NCBI RefSeq assembly: GCF_963576675.1
Contig: NC_088918.1
Coordinates: forward strand, 34,629,501 to 34,693,500
Reading direction: 5' to 3'
Length of the DNA stretch: 64,000 nucleotides
DNA from: Euphorbia lathyris
Taxonomy: Eukaryota > Streptophyta > Magnoliopsida > Malpighiales > Euphorbiaceae
Positions 53,921 to 64,000 of this stretch are shown one piece after another. The notes below the pieces were generated by a model. The model was not told the DNA's origin. It saw nothing but the letters and a program-made list of their open reading frames with translations, and searched no databases. The stretch's first letter is position 1. Each line of letters starts with the position of its first letter. The translations under genes were made by a program, and so were the position numbers.

Positions 53921-54954
53921 AACTATAAACTATATGAAAGATCAAGAAAAATTTAGGCCGTGAAAAGGTTGGTCGATGCAGATGAAAAGGTATAATTGTG
54001 GAAGAAGTGGTAGAATTAGTTGACATGTTCAGTATTTAGACTCTAATAGCATATGACAAAATAATCTGGAAGAAGCGACATAAATTCAAAGGCAGAAGCT
54101 TTTGTTATTATGGCATAAGAGAGAATTTAAAACTAGAGTTTAGAGAGGTTTTAGGCTCGACCATGATTCATAAAAGACTTGAATAGTCCGTGTCCCTAAT
54201 CTCGAGTATAGAGTCACAAAAGGGAAAAAGAAATAAATACATAAAACGTGGAAAACAAAGACTACTAACTCTATCCTAGAGTGTTTTCAGGTTTCAGTTG
54301 GTGATTAATGATGTTGATTTCTTCTTTCATTCCAAGGACAGCAAGGTCTTCCCTGTAATGCTTCCTCACAAACTCAACTTATATTTTTTTTCTGGGTTTA
54401 TTAATAAATTCCTCCCATCACAAAAAAATAAAAAAATAAGTAGAAATAACATGACTCTCCATCCATGTCAGTATCTGTCCAACATAGAAAATAACTGTCA
54501 AAATTGATGCGTACATTTTGGATCACATAAAATAATAACTGTTGATAGCTTCCTATGTTTTTGGAGTCTCTTGCTTCTATAAAGTTATTTTTGAAATATC
54601 GACTTATAGACTGTAAAGAAGACGACAGAATTGTTGATTGCCAAAAACTGTCTCCAAAATGAACAGACATACTGAACTCAAAATGTGGTAAAACTAAGTT
54701 TACATAGTTGGTTGTAGTGATAATTAAAGGAATCTCTACATCCAATTGGTTCTATGTTCAAATCTCCCTCTCTTCGCTTTTTATCTCATTTTAATTTTTT
54801 TTCCCTTAAACATCATTCTCCTTTAAAAATATCAATATTAAGTATCATTTTTAATCATTATTAACCTCATTCTCCGTTATTATTTTTAATTGTATTTTTT
54901 TAGTTACAAAATTCATGACCGAGAAGACAATTTGATGAATAATTTATCCAATTG
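53921..54954. other. Intergenic, no gene seen
   Basis: AT-rich sequence without a recognised exon or repeat. Short frames at 54298-54745 have no recognisable content. Confidence 0.4.
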
Positions 54955-55080
54955 ATCAAACTTGTCAACGTTAGGGATAAAATTGCTTTTGACTACCAAC
55001 GTTAAGGGTAAAATTGCACCATTTTAGACATTAGGAGTAAAATTGTTCTTAGCTGTAAACATTAGAGTATTTTTGCAAAA
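54955..55080. repeat. Decayed MULE terminal arm
   Basis: Repeated units (aacgttagggataaaattgc, aacgttaagggtaaaattgc) match the TIR arm of the element at 13094-13674, read in the same orientation as its right arm. The other arm is missing. Confidence 0.8.
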
Positions 55081-55219
55081 AGCAATACTTTATCCTTACT
55101 TTATATTGAATCTCAGTTGTTTTGTACCTTAATGTTTCCAATTATGATCAAATTTATCCTTATATTTTGAAAATTTTGATTTGACTACTATGAATCAAAG
55201 CCTTAAGTCGTTATTAAGA

Positions 55220-55279
55220 AGAAAGAAATTTTCATGCAATGAAGCCCCTCCGAACTTTGAGCTCTGGCTCCGCCACTGG
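55220..55279. repeat. hAT-like terminus
   Basis: gagctctggctccgccactg is the complement of CAGTGGCGGAGCCAGAG, a common plant hAT terminal sequence, ending at 55279. The partner end was not located. Confidence 0.4.
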
Positions 55280-55537
55280 TTGGAGGGTTACACACCCTCC
55301 AACCATTCCACCTCACTCATTTCTAATAACTCTCTCTACAAAACAACTCTATCAAAAATCATCTCTAATTGTTAGTCATTATCACCACTATTTAATGAGC
55401 CCACACGTTATAATTTTTTATTTCCTTTATTTTTATTCGGTTAATATTTTTTGTATTTAGAAAATAATTGATTAAAAAATAAATACTAATTAAATAAAAA
55501 AATATTGATTATTAGTTTATTATTAATTAAATAAATA

Positions 55538-55682
55538 GGAGTCTCTACATTCTCGTCACCTCCGGACTTCCTTTTTTCTATGCTTTCTGATGATCGAGTT
55601 GGGGTTAGCTTTCCCAGGCTAATCCCGGGTTAGTTTTTTGGGTGTTTTGTTTGTTTTTTCTTTCCTTTGCCTACAAAAAAAA
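55538..55682 (+). mobile_element. Very short L1 LINE 3' end
   Basis: Encodes only the last residues, DDRVGVSFPRLIPG and a stop, then the 3' UTR and an A-rich tail. Same subfamily as 9230-9682. Flanks share aaataaata (55529-55537 and just after the tail). Confidence 0.75.
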
Positions 55683-55689
55683 TAAATAA

Positions 55690-56105
55690 ATATTAACGAT
55701 ACTTCAATCCAGGTATTAAAAAAATTGCAATCTAAAAACCAACTGAGTTATCATAAAAAAAAATTGAGATATAATATATAAAATAGTAAATTATTTACAT
55801 TTTTACATCAAAGTTTATTATTTTGTCTGTTTATATATTTATTTGTGATTAATTGAGGTATGGAAAAAAGAAAAGAAAATTGTAGTTCAAAAGGCAATTG
55901 AGGTGTGGTCCCATTTAAGAACTCAACAAATCTTCATATAATGGAATTTAGACCCGCCTTAAATGGCTTCTCCACTCACGCAACCGTTTATTAACGTCTT
56001 TCTTCCCAAAAGTGAATCACACACTCCCAATGGAGTGTCTTCCACCAAAACCAAATTGAAGCCAAGCAAGTCGCCAGAATTGGCGAGTCGCTAGAGTTTG
56101 GAGAC
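55690..56105. other. Intergenic, no feature seen
   Basis: AT-rich; no gene recognised. Confidence 0.4.
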
Positions 56106-56109
56106 TTCA

Positions 56110-56198
56110 AATGTATATCCTCTAGTGGTTAGCAGGTCTCTTACAATTTTCAAAAATTGCAGATTGGTCCCTTCCAATAACCACTAGAGATGCTCTTA
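56110..56198. repeat. Short foldback MITE-like repeat
   Basis: Inverted arms cctctagtggttagcagg and ccaataaccactagagatg around an internal acaattttcaaaaattgc palindrome. Resembles 10108-10200. Confidence 0.5.
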
Positions 56199-57141
56199 TA
56201 AACTCATTTTCAGAGTTCTTCGCTCTTTACTAGAACGAGAAATGATTTAAGATTAGAGTCACCGCAACCACTATCGAGTAAAAAACTCTCTTTATTGCAA
56301 ATATGATTCGACAGATCCACATCCAGTCAGAAACTTACAAATTCTGTGACATATGATTCTGCCATAAAAAAAATTAGGGTTTTAAATAATAGAAGTTGAT
56401 CACTGCTATTACTTTTGACCTGTAAAGTTTAAAGCTATTAATATTAAAGAAAAATACTTGAGATCTGAATATCCTTAAACAATGATATCCATTCAGAGCA
56501 TCTAAAGAGTAAGCAACCAAAAGAGAATATAAAGAATAAATAATGATAACGACCAACGACTTGGACAACATTTGACTAGTGAGTTATAACCTTAATAAGA
56601 AAATCAACCTGAGTTGTTCCTTTGCTTTTCTCGATTCCCTCTCCCTACACAATCTGTCATATTATTCTCGGTTGCACATGTTATCACAACATGTCTACCT
56701 ATGAAGCAAGAAAGGAATATTAATCAGCATATGCATACACTTCAGCTCATCTATTACACAATTTAACGGTTTATACCTCCAAAATGTTATGCAAAGGAAA
56801 TAAAAGAAAATAAAACTTTCGTATTAAAATAAAAAAGAAGCTGATAGTATATACAATAATCCAACTTTACAATTTCTCTTTCCCATCTGATGCATTTTGG
56901 GTTGACATTTTCGACATCCCTCGCCTAGGGAATTCAAACCAACCACTAAAACCATCTTTTTCCCCCCAGCTTCCAGCATCAATCATGCATATAGGAGATT
57001 TTTTGGATAACATAAAAAATAAGATTTGGGGAAAGAAAAATGGCAAAAATTGAGAAAAAGAAACCTAATATTATTAGCGTCAAAATTTTGTTTCCTAGCT
57101 CAACAAGAAATATACAATTTGTACACAAATAGGAGCTCCGT

Positions 57142-60100
57142 TCACCCATTAAGCTTGGCTAAGAACTGCGACAGATTGTATTCTTCAGTGTACTGTGATT
57201 GATCCCAAAGATCCTCCAGTCCCCCAAGGATGGCTTTTAAACCCTTTCCAGTGCCCATTAATTTCGGATCTCCATCTACGTTGCTCTCCGATCGTTTTGA
57301 GGTCATTGTTCCCTGTGGAAAACCATAAAGAAAATTGAGGAAACGGTCCAAATTTAAATTGACATGTCCAAAAACATCATAAATATTCTCAAAACAAGGG
57401 AGAAGCTTTTTCCTCAAACTTAAATGTGATTTCCCACAAACCAACACTAGACTTATTTATAATTACCTTTGTCTTATTATCGGCTGATGCAAATAAATCA
57501 AGTAATTGGTCTGTATTCATTGTTTTCAGACTGGCATTATCTGCATTAATTACAGCATTGGCAACAGATACTTTGAACTTTTGCAGGCTCATAACTTTCT
57601 CTTCAAGTGTGCCGCGCATGATAAGACGGTGGACATTCACAACTTTCTTTTGACCTAACCTGTGTGCTCTGTCCATGGCCTGACAGTAATATTGAAATTA
57701 CACCATAAGCATTGATATAAATCTTGGTACTAAAAAACCACAATCTCTGCCATCCTCAAAAGTAAGATGGTACAGATGTAAACAGTAAAAAGAAAACGCA
57801 TGCATGCATCTAACAAGCACAAATTACTCTTACTACACGGGCAATACAAACATGAGAGTGCACAAACTGATGCAGTCAGAGAAAGAGATCCAGTTCGATA
57901 CAATCATGTTTATCGCGAAGGTCATCAAATGCACTCTCCCAGGCACCATAATAGATTTTAACTTCCATAAAAATTATTTTGCTCGATCAATAGCCCATTT
58001 CTAATGTTGGAGTTGCATAATAAAGATGCCATGCAAATTGGAAGTAGGCCATTTAACTTTCAGTTGCCGAAAACTTGCGTAGCTTGCATTAAGTAGAAGA
58101 ATCTGTTTGGGGATTGTTTTGTCAAAGTATAATGATATTTTAAAAAACATTTTTGAACGGAACTGTCTATTTCTAGACCAGTGGAGAAGGGGAAACATAC
58201 AGTCTACAGACAGTGTGATTTTTTACCTGATGATCACGCATTGGATTCCAGTCATGCTCCATGAAAACAAGGGTGTCAGCTGATGTCAGATTCAAGCCAA
58301 GGCCACCAACTGCATAGAGAGTAAAGAGAGGAATAGATTAAACCAACATTATATATACCAAACAACCATGTAGAAAGAACAAATCTTACCATGTGTTGTA
58401 AGTAACAAAGCATCTATAGTAGGGTCTGAATTAAAAGCTTTAACTATATCAAAACGCTTTTCTGGTTCAACAGATCCATCCAGCCGCAAGTATGTAACAC
58501 TGCTTCAAATCCACAGGTGAATTTATAAGAATCATGAGAATCTTTTGATGCATAACAGGTAAATCCCCATGTTTCCATAATACAAACTTCAAAAATTAAA
58601 ATAAACATAAGGTTCATAAGAAAATGATCATTTTTTTCTGCTGAGTTCTCTAATAAATGTTCATTTATCTTCTTTCCACAGTTAACTGAATTAGACACAA
58701 TCATTAAAATTAAATAAAGCAAATATCAAGATATACCAGGTAAAGAAATTGCGAAAAACAAAGAAAGAAAGCAAGTACGTAAGAGGGACAAGGAAGAGGA
58801 AAATAATGAGAAAATCAAGAGTGAATTACAGGAATGGTAGACACTTGTACATCTAAGACAAATGCATAAACACACATATCCCGGAGTGGTATGAAAATTT
58901 AACCAACAATCGACTTCAAACAGAATTCAATTCCATCTAATTCCATATTCTTTATACTTCTCTCAAAACCATTCAATTCCACATGCACATCTTGATTAGA
59001 TAAGAATGTGAATGCAGAAAACATAGACAAAATTCAGTTATTTTACCATCATTAATTTAAACAGATCCTGTTGGTGAATCAATTTTTACAAAAGGGGGGT
59101 GATAGAAACAAGAAAACAAATACAGAGAAATAGACTATTTGATTAAGAAAACTCTCTTCTGATGATATTTGGAATTCCTTCTGTACTCAGACAGCAGAGC
59201 CTAACTCCCAAAAGAGCCAAACATAATTTCTCCTCTCTCTTCCGTCTGACCCTACTTATATATACTAACTAAAGCCCTCTCCCTCCTATGACTAACTCTC
59301 ACTAGGCCCTAGATCACGTGTCCCTTGGTTCCCAAATTATGTTCTATTTCCATTAGCATAGTCTCTCTCAGGGTCCATAAATGATTCAGTTCTTCAGCTC
59401 AATTCTCAAGGATAATTTTCTAATGTCACACTAAAATGAAGATTTTCTCTCAAGGTTAATGACACCTTATTACTTCCAAAAAATAGTAAAATGCAATCAT
59501 GCAAAATTCAAGACAGCATCTACCAATGAAAAAATATGAAACTCACGTCAAAATTTTAGGAACACAAATTTAGAAGATGAATAACAAGAAGAATGCAAGA
59601 TAACCCTGTCTAGAGCTTTCCACAGTGGTGGTCTAGTGATAAGTACAGCAATAAAATATGCTCATAGTATACACAGTAGAACTTCATAAAATGAAAGAGC
59701 ACTTACCTCTTCATATGGGAATGAAACAAATCTCTTTCAATAATGTCAAGAAGCGCCTGCATGAGATGGCATTGTTAAAAAAAGAAAACATAAAAGAGCA
59801 CTTGAACTAACATTATGAAAAACACTGACCATCGATCATCCCTTACCTTGTGCTGAGCGAATATCAAAACTCTGTGCTGACCAACATTTATAGCAGTATC
59901 AGAAGTTGATGTATCTACACCTATACCACACTCTTCTAGAATTTCTTGAAGAGCGACTAATTTTGGAGAATGATGAAGCTTATGTAATTCTGAGATCACA
60001 TCAGAGCTTGCAGGCAAGAACTCAGACAATTGGGACGCTAGTGACTCAGACATCTTTTCACTAACAACAAGCAATGGATGACTGCAAAGTTTTAGCAAGT

Positions 60101-63100
60101 ATTGAAGTGCCTGGAACATATAGGGCACAGGTTAACTTCTCAAAATCTGATATCAATGCCAAAATATTTGTGGGGAGTAGAAAGCATGACATTACATATT
60201 ACCTGGAAAACATGTGAAGATGCCTTTGGTGAAGCAACATTCGCTTCAGAATGTCCAGACTCATCTGATTTTACGATAGTTGAAATCTCCTGTCTAACAT
60301 TTGATCCCGAAAACTGTTCATAGAGTTTTAATTGGACAGGGCTAAGGTCACAATATCTGTCTTGAATAATTTTCTCTGGCAAGTCTGACAAGACTTCATC
60401 TTTTGTCCGCCGAAGGAGAAAAGGCATGACCTGTCACATAAAACAGCATATAGCAATAAGTGGAACTTTAACAATTTTTTAATAATATAGGAACAGAAGA
60501 AAGAGAAAGCCGCAAGCCGCCAAAGGGAACAACAGCACAAAAGCAAAAGAAAGAGGAAATCACCTGCTTGTGCAATGCCTCCATCGCAAGTACCCCAGCT
60601 TCTGCATCCTTAGCAGAACACTTAGCATCTCTAGCAGCAACTAAAGGCTTTCCATACGTGGCTTGGAACTGCGAAAACAACATTGAAACAACAGTTGAAT
60701 AAGGATGTGAAGAATTCAGAAATGTAGATAGAGTTATCAAGCACTAGGTGTGAGCAATTTCTTATAACCAAGAATCACAATCGAATCTGCAGCATGAGTT
60801 TTGTTATAGGTACAAAAGCAATTCCAGTAAGAAACAACCCAACCATCACAATAGCAATTATTCTTACTCTTCATTTATAGAAATCAGGCAAAACTCTTCA
60901 ATTCTCGCAATAATTGATTATTTCTTTCATGAACTCAGAACAGATTATATTTTCCAGCAAGTAATTTCATAATGTAAAGCCAATATGAAAAATTAGAAGG
61001 GAAAAAAAACAGTGATAAATATAAATTTTTTAGTAGATTACAGAATCTTCTGCAAGAGCCTCAAACAAACAGTAATTGTTCCATATGTATAGTTCAGAAG
61101 TTCCATTGAGAAAAGGAAGGCAACAAACCACTCATGGCAGAAAATTAAAAATCCAGGCAAAATTAAAGCCGTTATCATCATGGGAGTTACAGATGTCTTG
61201 AATTTATTATTATGAAACTAAAGACCATCAAGAAGACAAGTAGTTTCACAATTTAAAGACAACGTGAACAATCCACACATCTTACAAGGAAAAGTAGAAT
61301 ACACATAGTAGGTACAGAACTGCATAAACATAGGTGACAGAATCTGAAAGTAGAGGCACAAGTAATATCAAGGTTAAAGATGTCCGGATTTTACAAATAT
61401 TGAAGTAAAGACCATTCAAGCAAATAATTCCAGGTTCTATTTTCCTCAATTGGTCCCTATCCAGAGAGCCCATATAAGAGAAGCACAACGTAAAGCACAA
61501 TATATACAACAGCCTGTAAATAGGTGGTAAATGATGGAAGCGACAAATAAAAACAGTGAATACTTACTTGTCTTTCAGTACCAAGAAACCCTGGCATTAA
61601 AAAGTCAAATAGAGACCATAAATCCATGACATTGTTCTGCAATAGAAGTAATTAACTGTCAGGCAAAATAGTATTGCAATGTTCAGTCAATTTTTTGGGA
61701 ACATGTCTTACCTGAATTGGTGTTCCGCTGAGTATCAAGCGATGCTGGGCTCTCAACTGCTTCACTGCACCTGTAATTTTAGATTTCGCATTCTTTATTA
61801 TGTGCCCTTCGTCCAAAATACAATAATTCCACAAAGACTGCCCGAGGAAATCAATATCTTTGCGAACCACATCGTATGAGGTGATGATAACATTATGTTT
61901 GTTGAAAGATTCTCTAAGAGACGTGCGTTCTTGAGCAGAACCAGCATATTGTAGGGTACTTATTATAGAAACATCAATATACTTCTCTATCTCAAAGGCC
62001 CAATGTCCAACAAGTGTTGATGGACAAACAATTAATGATGGTTGAGCATTCTCCCCATTGTTGCGACACTCGGCTATATCAGAAGCTACAATTGCTGATG
62101 CCTGTAATGTCTTACCAAGTCCCATATCATCACAGAGGATTCCATGAAGCTTGAAACGTTTTAAGAAAGCCAACCAATTTATACCCTCTTGTTGATACCT
62201 GAAATCCAAAGTCATATTATACTTGTTTGATTCAAGAGATGAATGCACATGCACATGCCCATCCACACACACACAGATCAAAAGAGAGAATTAGAAACAC
62301 AAAAAGAGTTCATGGAACCAAAAAACGAGTCAGTCATGACAGTATGTAAATCACAAAAAACTTCTTCCCAGAAACAAGCTCCATAACTATTAGCAGCTTC
62401 CATTTGACGAGGAAGATTAACGCAGCGGCACAGAGGAATCATTATCCCACTGAAACTTCCAGTACAGTTTTTATTATAAATACGATTTTACTCTACACAT
62501 GAATATTTCCTGTAAGAATGATGGCACTCCTATATATTTTAGTTCCATACTTGCTCATAAACATCATGTACCTGAATCTCGTGGGAATGGAAATGTGAAG
62601 GTGGATAATGATGCTTCTATAAAACCACAGTTATTAAAGGCGCGCCTTTTGCGCATGGCGCACCAGGCGCAGGCCTTAGCGTCGTGAAACCCCCATGGTG
62701 TGGGGCGCGCCTGGTGCGCCATTGTGCGCCAAAGGGCAGTTGCCAAAGGCACACCAAGGTGACATCAGGCATTTTTATGGGGTTTTTGACAGTTACATAT
62801 CTGGAACGTGTGTTCTGAAGGGTCCCAAATGAGAAAAAGAACAAATATTAAAAAGGAAGACATGCAACTTCAAACATTCATATGATGAGCAACTTCTAAA
62901 ACATAAGTTAAGGATGGTGATACAAACCTCCTCAGAGTCACCTTCAATTCAGTGGAAAGATTGTAATCATCAATATGTGAATTATCAAGCAGTTGCTCCA
63001 AAAATTTAGCATCTTCTGCATTCCTTGTTAGACCCTCATTCAGTCCACAAGGAGGGGGTAGACCACGTGCTAATGGAAGAAGTGGAACCAAGGCAGCAAA

Positions 63101-63466
63101 ACTGCGTGTTACACTCTGTCTTACAGAGATATCAATATCACCCATGCACCGAAGAAGAGGAACAACTAATAGAGGAGCATAGGGAACCAGCTCCATGCCC
63201 AATCCTTGAACGAGCAAACTAATAAGCATGCCAGCACCTTGTCTGGCATGGACAGAAGTGGTATCACCCAACATTGGAATAGCATTCTCAACTACAGCAG
63301 CCATTACATCTTTTATAGCGGACTTGGCCATTGAAGTAACACATCTCGAAGCAGCCAATCTAACCGCGACATGAGAATGCCGAACACATTTGAAAATGCA
63401 AGGCAGAAGCGTGAGTAATCTAGTTTTCAATGTCTCATCCAGTAATGGGGCAACAGAACGAACTAC
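57142..63466 (-). CDS. BTAF1: BTAF1/MOT1 SNF2-family ATPase, partial (5' exons outside window)
   Basis: Eleven exons: 63466-62928, 62198-61712, 61636-61568, 60668-60564, 60430-60203, 60110-59847, 59756-59707, 58499-58390, 58309-58227, 57679-57467, 57312-57142; 772 residues in the window, all phases consistent, canonical GT-AG. This nuclear ATPase removes TATA-binding protein from DNA (Arabidopsis RGD3). The first exon is HEAT-repeat text (HVAVRLAASRCVTSMAK, DISVRQSVTRSFAALVP). The helicase core follows: YQQEGINWLAFLKRF, Walker A CDDMGLGKTLQ, Walker B LDEGH (DEGH is usual for MOT1), LILSGTPIQ, FLLRRTKDEVLSDLPEKI, VLIFAQHK, YLRLDGSVEPEKRF, GGLGLNLTSADTLVFMEHDW, AMDRAHRLGQKKVVNVHRL. The C-terminus ends EEYNLSQFLAKLNG, as in the family. 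The gene appears functional. The N-terminal ~1200 residues lie beyond the window. Confidence 0.96.
62630..62770. repeat. GC-rich MITE-like arm in a BTAF1 intron
   Basis: ttattaaaggcgcgcc followed by gcgcaccaggcgcaggcc and the partly mirrored ggcgcgcctggtgcgcc. It resembles the arms of the hAT element at 3542-4686. No target duplication was found. Confidence 0.5.
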
Positions 63467-63659
63467 CTGCAAATCAAAAATGAAAGGATGTTAGCAAACA
63501 TAAGCCTAAGTAGAAGGTACCACAATCTAGAAACCAATAGTTTATTGATAGAAATATATGTGAATGGCTATACTTGCTCAAGAAAGAATTTTTTAACAGA
63601 AAGTCTATTCTACAATGTTAACAATCCTGCAAATTAGCTTGGTTCAAATAATTCTGGGT

Positions 63660-64000
63660 GTGCATGTGTTCATGTAACTCCGCCTGTGAGGGTCACTTGG
63701 TGGCCTTTACAGCCGGTCCCAAGCCCGGACAAAGGAGAAGGGTTGCGGTAGGTTTGTGGCGGCCAGCGTAAAACTTAGCCACATCTTATGACATGAACCA
63801 TACTATAAATACCGTTGGGGCGTTCCCTACTCAGCGACGCGCTGCACTTCCTAGACCCGGGTGTAGTGATAAATGTGCAAGGGTTGCTAGGTCGTCGCCC
63901 CGAAGCGGCGCGCCACCCCAGGACCCGGGGGTGGTGTCAAATATGCAAGGGTTGCGGGTAAATAAGCTAGTCCACGGTAATGGTAGGGGTAGGGGTAGGG
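63660..64000 (+). mobile_element. Probable 5' region of an RTE LINE, continues beyond window
   Basis: A GC-richer block inside a BTAF1 intron with phrases typical of plant RTE LINE leaders as I recall them: cctttacagccggtcccaag, ttggggcgttccctactcag, gggttgctaggtcgtcgccc, ending in taggggtaggggtaggg at the window edge. No ORF is included yet. Orientation is plus, antisense to BTAF1. Identification rests on memory of these repeats. Confidence 0.5.

Noticed and set aside
63975..64000. Interstitial telomere repeat (taggggtaggggtaggg)
   Set aside because: The plant telomere unit is TTTAGGG; only three imperfect taggggn units occur and the context fits a LINE leader.

Overview
The window is nuclear DNA from a plant, most likely a core eudicot; I cannot name the species. 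Evidence: spliced genes with GT-AG introns, AT-rich intergenic DNA, a plant MLO gene, a plant-type BTAF1/MOT1 gene, and a nuclear copy of the mitochondrial ribosomal protein S2 gene (a gene many eudicots moved from mitochondrion to nucleus). Plant transposons of nearly every class fill the rest.

Five host loci are recognisable, all on the minus strand: a divergent UDP-glucose pyrophosphorylase-like gene (1-5609, its 3' end outside the window), RPS2 (7697-8432), an MLO1-like membrane protein (41848-46032, 13 exons), and the C-terminal half of the SNF2 ATPase BTAF1/MOT1 (57142-63466, 11 exons, its 5' part outside the window). A fifth, SMC1, is present only as a captured fragment.

Between them lies a dense, nested transposon landscape. 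3542-4686: a hAT-type element inside a UGPase-like intron, itself holding another repeat. 5803-6371: a truncated RTE LINE. 9171-9817: an L1 inside an older, oppositely oriented L1. 10500-11760: a decayed L1. 12175-12321: a tRNA-derived SINE. 13094-13674: a small MULE. 14041-33155: a full-length 19.1-kb Tat-lineage Gypsy retrotransposon with 5-bp target duplication. It has a 1069-residue Gag-like ORF carrying four capsid-like modules, a broken pol with two RNase H domains and an integrase, a possible spliced antisense ORF, four different minisatellites before the 3' LTR, a Pack-MULE carrying NAD+ synthetase exons in its 5' LTR, and a hAT element in pol. 33690-37920: Copia remnants and a probable second Pack-MULE carrying SMC1 pieces. 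37932-39766 and 47817-51570: Helitrons. The second contains a 466-bp Helitron whose exact ends are proven by an adjacent tandem duplicate that lacks it. 52400-53920: a decayed L1 with a MITE. 63660-64000: probably the start of an RTE LINE.

Most insertions were delimited directly by reading target-site duplications (8 bp hAT, 9 bp Mutator, 5 bp LTR element, 11-20 bp LINE/SINE, A|T for Helitron). Family names rest on motif recognition by eye; no database search was possible.
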